A DNA stretch of 64,000 nt. Source: Perca fluviatilis. Lineage: Eukaryota; Chordata; Actinopteri; Perciformes; Percidae. Both the position numbers and the translations under genes were made by a program. The stretch covers positions 33,125,025 to 33,189,024 of the forward strand of contig NC_053114.1 of assembly GCF_010015445.1 (NCBI RefSeq), given 5' to 3'. Below are positions 57,640 through 64,000 of this stretch, piece by piece (position 1 is the stretch's first letter; every line of letters begins with the position of its first letter). A model generated the notes under the pieces. The model saw only the letters and a program-made list of their open reading frames with translations. It was not told the DNA's origin and did not search any database.

Positions 57640-57950
57640 ATTTGTGTTTATGGCATTAGCACTGTGTCACCCAGAGCAACAGTAGCCATATTTCCATAAA
57701 CATATTTTTATGCGCATTGTGAAGCATTGCATTAGAAAGCTTTATGGAAAATGGCAATTCATTAAATCCTTAATTGTTGTACCCTCGCTTGTGTTGTTTT
57801 TTGTCTTTTTCGAAAAAGAGTTGATACGCGAAATGGGAAATGGGAACGCCTTAGCCGAAGTTCTGATTTAGCGTCGCTGTCTTCATGCATTAGAATCATT
57901 GCAATAATGTGTCTTTGTCTCCAGACAGCATTAAACATGGCCAATACTAG
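57640..57950. promoter_or_regulatory. Candidate conserved non-coding element
   Basis: A repeat-free stretch with Hox/POU-style cores (ataaacatatttttatgcgc, attcattaaatccttaattg) and no protein-like frame. Texture only; whether it is conserved needs alignment. Confidence 0.3.
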
Positions 57951-59315
57951 GTGAAATACTGTAAATATTAAAACTTTCTGAAGACCTCACTCTATTTTTC
58001 TCGTAGACGCATGGGTTGGATGGCCAAGGGAACTTGTTTTGTTACCAGTTCACAAACTCTTCTTCTTCTATTCTGTTTACTACTATCATATTACTGGCGG
58101 ACATGCTTATAGCATAGCCTATAGCCTATATTTCATATACCGCCAACTTCTAACGAAAGTACGCTTTGCATAGCCCAGATTGTTCACTCCAAACCAATTG
58201 ATGGAAATGCACCACATTTTTTTTTAATTTCTTTCTATTTATTTGATTGAAAACTGAATGGAAACACATGGCTCATTAATGTGTTTTTAATTGTTTTTGG
58301 ACAACAATGGAACTCTATGGCACATCGAAATACGATGATTCAGGCTTTAGATACACAGACAGTACTTGTTAGTAGGATCAATTCTTTGCTGGTTTCGTTC
58401 TTTTCATGCGGGTTGTTGTAACTTAGAAAAATCTAATCCTTTAAAGAACACACATGCAGTTGGCATCTAACGACCCTAAAAGGCAGCGGTGTCATCTCTA
58501 TCCAACTAAGAATCTACTTGGTAGGTCTTGCTTCGCCCCACACACAGCCACAGAGTGAGTAAATGGTCATCATGATCAATATCTATTTCCTGTGGTGTCA
58601 GGTTTCAGAATAATGTCCCTATTGAACCAATGTTTCAGCAGACTCCCACCACAGTTTTTCTCTCCCAGCCGTCCACCGTTTCCGTTGCTGAAGGAGAGAA
58701 AATCCCTACAAATCAGATTAAATGAATGATTTTCAGGCAAGCCATTGATCATCCATCTTGCTTCACTGGCCTAACTGGGAGATCCTAACAGCACAGAATG
58801 GGCATCTGAGAAGGGAATGTGCCTCTAATCTGGTTTGCAATTCCTGTTTATCCTGCACAGATCAGCAGTGTTAACTTAATAGGTGGAAACTCTTGATCTC
58901 ACTGCTACTTTAAACTCGAGAAAATCCATCCTAAAACTAAATTCATATGTTGTGCTGAGGATAGAAGCTTTTGATTTATGAACACAACTCTCTAGAAACC
59001 AGTAACTGTAACCTGTGATCTCATTAAAACCAGCATACCACCTTGACATTTCTGTGGACACTAATTTAATTAAATTTACTGTAGGTCAGGTCACCGTTTT
59101 GCATTGCTGAGCACTGTAACTCAAAAAGAGGTTCATGATCTGGCTGATTTTGGCTACCTTGTTTCTAACTGTAGGAAAGGGTTAAGTTCACAACTCATGA
59201 TTGACACCTGAGATCAAAGAAACAAAAGACATATATTTTGTTCAAAGGTGGATTTTCCCTTTGAAGGAAAGTTAAGAAGGAGATTTCAGTAGAAAGATTT
59301 CCTGAGAGGCAGCAC

Positions 59316-59778
59316 TAGTAAAGTGTGATTTATGGTTCTGCTGAGGCTCCACACAGAGCTTTCGCCATAGCCTACGTAAGTGGTCTGAAGTTTATACTTG
59401 TGCGTTGGTGTGAGCGTCGAGCCAGTATGCGTGTGTGTGTGTGGGGAGTGTGTGGTAGAGCGAGGGAGAAGTGAGAGTGACTTTGGTGACAACTAGCTTT
59501 GGAGCGAATAGCGACTCTAGAGTCATAGTGGGAGAAACAAAGTGTCTCCTCTGTGCTTTCTGACCACGGTGGGAAATCCATAGCAGGAAAAGTTAACCCT
59601 CTCCTTGATTTCATGTTGTTTATGGAGAATGAGAACCAGGAAATGAGTAGGGGGAAATGCAACGTTGCCAAGACACAACGTGCGTATATGCTATATGCTG
59701 CAACATGTTGTTACATTTTTCGAGAGGTGCACGTCAGACTACGGCGTAGCTCCGGCGTAGGTACGTACATAGCCAAGA
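59316..59778. mobile_element. Probable MITE, right end lost
   Basis: The left end agtgtgatttatggttctgc is followed by a CpG-rich gagcgtcgagcc segment. The right part has tcagactacggcgtagctcc and gtaggtacgtacatagcc. I know this arrangement as a teleost MITE whose right end should mirror the left (agaaccataaatcac). Here the right end is replaced by ATAA-rich sequence and a retrotransposon tail at 59790, so the copy is truncated. The 97- and 99-codon frames over it are accidental. Confidence 0.5.
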
Positions 59779-59787
59779 ACAATGATA

Positions 59788-59842
59788 ATAATACTAATAA
59801 TAATGTATACTTTATTAATCCCGCAAGGGGAAATTACAATGT
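59788..59842. mobile_element. Retrotransposon tail fragment
   Basis: The phrase tactttattaatcccgcaag, then gggaaattacaat, preceded by ataataatac units, matches the style of a frequent teleost non-LTR retrotransposon terminus. Only about 50 bases are present. Confidence 0.45.
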
Positions 59843-59845
59843 ATA

Positions 59846-60203
59846 AATCACGCTTAACTGTGATGGTGAGTGGACCTCCCCGTTACTACCTCCACCCACT
59901 TGGAATCTTTGTAATAGTAAAATCCAGCTCATGTAAAATGCATTTCTACATCAGTAAACTGAGTTATTACCCATGGGAAACAAATAGGCTAGAAGCATTG
60001 CAAAGCGCTGGTTAACCAATCAATGTACAGTCTGTGCTAAAAGCACAAATCGGGGAAGGGGTACCTACTTATAAGCCTGCCCTTTTATGTCTTAATCAAT
60101 TTATGGGTGTACTGGTCATTCTGTTTAAGCCAATAAACTGGTGGATTACCTTGAAATACTGTTTAGCCCATTGACAGCTATGTTTAAGATGCAAGTTATA
60201 GAG

Positions 60204-60205
<2 letters not shown>
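59846..60205. other. Intergenic DNA, no gene recognised
   Basis: Unique sequence. Nothing supported. Confidence 0.5.

Positions 60206-60295
<90 letters not shown>
60206..60295. repeat. (GT)45 microsatellite
   Basis: Uninterrupted GT array of 90 bases. Confidence 0.98.
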
Positions 60296-60298
<3 letters not shown>

Positions 60299-61779
60299 TT
60301 TGTCAGATCGGTCAGATCAGTTAGGTCAAACTGAGGATATTTAGCTGGAAAGCAGGGTCAGCCCTTTAAATGCAAAAGTCTATCCTTGACATAGAAGGCA
60401 TTCAAATCAGGAATCCGGTTTATGTGTACATATATTCATAAATGTGTGTGTGCTTTCATTATTTCGGTTCTTTTTTTAAATGTACCTTTTTTGCTCTTTC
60501 TACAAACAATCTAACACAGAAATGAACATGAACTCAGTTTTTATCTTAAATTTGACTCACATCATTACTATGGAACTATATGGTAAATCTGACGTCTTTT
60601 TAGTCTTTCACATATTGCAGCTCTAAAGCAGCCTCCTCATATTCAAACACTTGCTGCAAAGCAGGGCCAGCCCTATAAACTCAAACGTCTGTCTGATGGC
60701 CAAAATACAATTCTAAGACCCAGGTTGTAACAAACTTGAAGTAGCCTTTGGCCTCCACAGCACAACTTAGCTACTGATACTCAGATGGCACCGTTTTACT
60801 GCGTAAGCAACGAATGGCCTGAGACATTCTGCATTGGAGTTGGCTGTCATTTGTATGCAAATGCACTTCCTCATGACATGCACCCACTATTTCACTCACA
60901 GGTCCTGTGCCTCTGTCTAATTCTCCTTCGGTTTCAGTTTCTCACACTTTCCCTCTGCCCTCCTGTCCTCCCACTCCTCTCTCTTTCTCTCTCTCGTGCT
61001 CAGGCAGACAGGAAGTGTCAGGTCAGGATAGGTTATTTCAGGCCTAATTGGGAGATTGATGTTCCTCCAGAAACCTGGCACCTTGACATGTCTTTCATCC
61101 TTCCTCATGCACTTCCTCCCAAACGGCAAGAGCCAGACATGTTGACGGCTCGCTGAAACACAGACAACTGTCCTTTTTAGGACTTCTCTCAGCCAATCAC
61201 AGGCAGGGATGAGACTGGAGTGATAAACAGAATCATTGGAGTGAAACGGGCAGGCAGGATGTGAAGAAATAACTGCTTGTGCTAACCACCTTTATCTCCC
61301 ACGATTCCACAGCACTGGACTTACCTATTACTGAGGCTATAGAAATGCTGAAAGGAAGACAGTATCCTTGAATGGGCTGGAAGAATAGGGACATCAGTCC
61401 AAGCTAATGGGGCTATTTGTGGGGAATGTCTGGAGGGGAATAGTGGGAGCAGTGGCATCTACCGTGTCCCCTATCACCAAGCCACGTCGGAGGGGGCGTA
61501 ACCTGAACCGCACATCCACCACTTCTACAACGCAAGCAACAAGCAGCTTGGGCAGACAAGAGCCAGTGGGGCATGTCCTGACCAGTGTTCTGTGTTTAAA
61601 TAAGATGTGAATCCGAGGGGTCTGAACCACTTTTAGAGGGTTAGTTTACCCAATTTACAAAAAAACACATTTTCTCACTTAAGGGGTCAGTATGTTTCTA
61701 CTGAATTTCTTGCCAGATGATCGAACAGCGTCTAAAGTTTATACACACCCATATCACCCCACTGATGTTAGAATTACGT
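60296..61779. other. Intergenic DNA with a short direct repeat
   Basis: No gene recognised. A 36-base imperfect direct repeat occurs at 60349-60384 and 60658-60693 (aaagcagggtcagccc versus aaagcagggccagccc). The 123-codon plus frame at 60785-61156 has no domain. Confidence 0.45.
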
Positions 61780-62059
61780 ACGGCTGTCCTCGATTAAAGA
61801 AATTCTTAGTCAACTAACAGTCATATGATTATGTTGAGTAATCGATTAGTTGATTTGACAGAACTGTAAAACTGAGTTTCTCCACAAAGAGTCATGGAAA
61901 AGCACCACTTTAAATCCTGTGTCTACCAGAGATGTACTCATACAGTAAGTTTCTTGGAAATAAGTTCTTCAGCATGAAAAAATGACTAATCGACTAGAAG
62001 AAATCTTAGTCCACTAAGACCCAAATGACGATTAGTCGTCTAAGAGGGTGCAGCGCTAA
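61780..62059. mobile_element. hAT-like MITE with 8-bp target duplication
   Basis: Flanked by aattacgt at 61772-61779 and 62060-62067. The ends are acggctgtcctcgatta on the left and gtgcagcgctaa on the right. Subterminal repeats (cttagtcaactaacagt, then cttagtccactaagac and gattagtcgtctaag) face each other in inverted order. About 280 bp and no coding frame. The ends and the 8-base duplication fit hAT. Confidence 0.8.
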
Positions 62060-62067
62060 AATTACGT

Positions 62068-62957
62068 CTGACAATTTTCTGAACTGACAATCTGACGATT
62101 ACACCCAAATAATGCAATGATTAGCCTGGTGCGCAGATGTGATAAAGTAAGACGATTTCTTAAGCTTCTTTCTCGCTCTCAGTTTTAAATTTTTTCACAA
62201 CCATTTTTGTCCCGTTTAGTTAGTAACAAGTGCAACACCATGAATGCCTTTCAGTGCCCGGGCATGGTGCGCTAAACCATGCCTGGTCCCGCTTGAAAGA
62301 GCCAGTGTGATAGCTAAAGTGTGTTCCCTAAACGTGCCTGGGTCTGGTTCTTACCGTACAGATGAACAGGAATTGTAGTCTGCAAGTCCCGCAATGTAAT
62401 GACGTAAGAGTGCCCTGGCCCTGATTGTTTTATTGCAATGGGAGTGCAGGCCAGCAGGGGAGGGGGGACAATCACGCTCAGGCGCGGTTATAGGCAACTG
62501 GGCTAAGTGTGAGTACGCCCTAAGTACTACTGCATCTCGCCACTCTTTCTGATGGCATCATTCGTGTCCTACCTACAAGGGTGGCCTTTCAGAACACTTA
62601 CATATAAACACTTTTGCCCTTGGACATATTTGGACAACACAGTCTACTTTGTTTGGGCACAACTACTGTGAACAAAAGTCCATCTGAGGGGCTCCCATCT
62701 AGAAGACCAGCACCAGTGGCCACAGCTAGATGCCCATCCATGCGAGATGGGCAGCTGAAATTACCAATTAGTTTACTAATTGGCTGCAGCGGATTCGATT
62801 GGTTTGTAATTAATTCTAGTTACTGGCCCGTAGAGCAGGACGGATGGCGCCATGCCTTTGTCCTACTGACACACTATCCCACAGAGCTGTGCCTCGGGGG
62901 GGAAGCAGCGGACATCAATACAGGGCCCTCCAGCTACTGAGTCCTCCACCTCCTCCT
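62068..62957. other. Intergenic DNA, partly CpG-containing
   Basis: No gene recognised. The stretch at about 62250-62530 is less AT-rich with several CpGs and may be a decayed transposon, but no ends were found. The 108- and 115-codon frames at 62614-63191 run into CA-rich DNA and show no domain. Confidence 0.4.
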
Positions 62958-63060
62958 ACACACACACACACTCACACAGAAAACACAGACACAGCCTGCT
63001 CAGGCTCACACACACACTTAGACACACAATATCTTACCCACACTCACACTCTGATACACA
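62958..63060. repeat. Degenerate CA-rich tract
   Basis: Imperfect CA units with ct and ga interruptions over about 100 bases. Confidence 0.85.
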
Positions 63061-63189
63061 AACGCACACAGACGGACCCCCCTTGCAGCGCTCGGCTGAT
63101 TCCAGAGAAGGCGAAACCTCAACCGCCTGAGAAGGTGCTGACGACAAACAAAGACAACAGAAATGTTGTGCTTCGAGTTCCTGACCCTT

Positions 63190-63192
<3 letters not shown>

Positions 63193-63265
<73 letters not shown>

Positions 63266-63275
63266 CGTGTGTGTG
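63193..63275. repeat. (GT)n microsatellite with CG variants at its end
   Basis: A GT array of about 83 bases whose last units include gcgtgcgt. Confidence 0.95.
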
Positions 63276-64000
63276 GGAGGGTGTGTATGTGTGAAAAAGA
63301 AAAAGACAGCAATTCGAATCCGGTGTGGTCTGACAGTTGGAGTGGAGAGGGAACTTTACACCTTTAATTTAGACTTTCCTGCATTTTTTTCTTCTGTTTT
63401 TGTTATTCATGATTCACTGTGAACGTACATTTTTGCGTGTTCAAGCAGGTGTGTGTGACTCTGTGTGTAGTAGTGAGTGTGAGAGAATGGTGTAGCAGCA
63501 GTGGCCCAGTGCGGAGGTCACATGGCTCATTGATACCTCCCACACTGAAGGTCAAGGCTTCTGCACCCAGCAGCAGAGGAGGCGAGGTTGATACAGATCG
63601 ATGATCCAGATAAAAATACACTGCACCTCAGCTAGTCTCCTTTATAAACACACAGACACAAGTTCACAAACATATTCACACACCCTCAACAACAGGACTT
63701 AAATGCCACTACAAATGATCCTGGCCTCCTTTTAATGAAAGCGATATCAAAGCGAGAGTCCGCCACAGTGACTGCTGGCTTTTAGGACAACAACACATTA
63801 ATGGAAGACCATTAAAAGATCATAACAGTTAAATGATGAGGTCTCTATTGTTGCTCTGGCCTAAACCTCCTGCAATCCAACAACCGTTTGCACTCAATAT
63901 GAAGCGGGACAGGTTGGGAGGTAAAGTTACTTCTTCTGATAATGGCAGTACACTGATATCTACAGAGCATTCTGGTCAAAAAATCCCTTGGGGCACAGAG
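63276..64000. other. Intergenic DNA, last 250 bases of conserved-element style
   Basis: No gene recognised. From about 63715 to 63950 the sequence is repeat-free with homeodomain-type cores (cttttaatgaaag, acattaatgg, ccattaaaag), compatible with a conserved non-coding element that may continue beyond the window. Confidence 0.35.

Larger units (their letters stand above)
56041..59315. other. Intergenic DNA, mostly unique
   Basis: No gene recognised. The 137-codon plus frame at 56233-56646 runs through the CT and CA arrays and is spurious. It includes a candidate conserved block listed separately. Confidence 0.45.

Noticed and set aside
60785..61156. 123-codon plus-strand frame
   Set aside because: It crosses a pyrimidine-rich tract (Leu/Ser-rich middle) and the remaining parts match no family that I recognise.
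62250..62530. CpG-containing stretch as a CpG island or promoter
   Set aside because: Too short and too poor in CpG by eye, with no first-exon-like sequence nearby. A decayed repeat is more likely.

Overview
The window looks like a gene-free stretch of a ray-finned fish genome, probably a spiny-rayed (percomorph) teleost. The grounds are very long CA/GT microsatellites, many short non-autonomous DNA transposons of types familiar from teleosts, tRNA-derived SINE pieces in minus orientation, and AT-rich unique DNA between them. The species cannot be named from the sequence. No host protein-coding exon, rRNA or functional tRNA could be supported on either strand. Nearly all open frames are either chance frames or read-through of CA/GT, GGA or CT arrays. 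The only coding relic I can assign is a truncated Myb/SANT-like DNA-binding domain (61 codons) inside a transposon at 54944-55639.

Layout. 1-12 kb: unique DNA with a 680-bp terminal-inverted-repeat element at 2446-3125, a near-1-kb palindrome at 4039-5007 and a 123-bp CA array. 12-23 kb: a microsatellite-rich zone that also holds a duplicated ~267-bp non-repetitive segment (15901-16167 and 17696-17963) with the look of a paired enhancer. 20-36 kb: mostly unique DNA with two minus-strand SINEs, LINE-like and MITE fragments. 36-42 kb: unique DNA with a candidate conserved non-coding block (~36620-37040) and a hAT-like MITE with an 8-bp target duplication (39141-39564). 42.3-45.9 kb: the most complex locus. 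A CA-rich tandem duplication has its second copy split by a deletion-derivative transposon (A). A is itself split by an unrelated element (B) with an 8-bp target duplication, and B carries a longer, oppositely oriented relative of A (C). 46-52 kb: unique DNA with two short tandem repeats. 52.8-56 kb: a cluster of four or five elements, among them one with telomere-like repeats and a 26-bp perfect palindrome, a TTAA-flanked MITE and the Myb/SANT element. 56-64 kb: mostly unique DNA with further microsatellites, a hAT MITE (61780-62059) and two more candidate conserved blocks.

There are no genes here whose joint action can be described. The likely roles of this DNA are intergenic spacing, possible long-range regulation (the duplicated segment and the candidate conserved blocks) and a record of transposon activity. 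Family names were given from recognition of sequence style, not from a database search. Target duplications, inverted repeats and internal duplications were read directly from the sequence.
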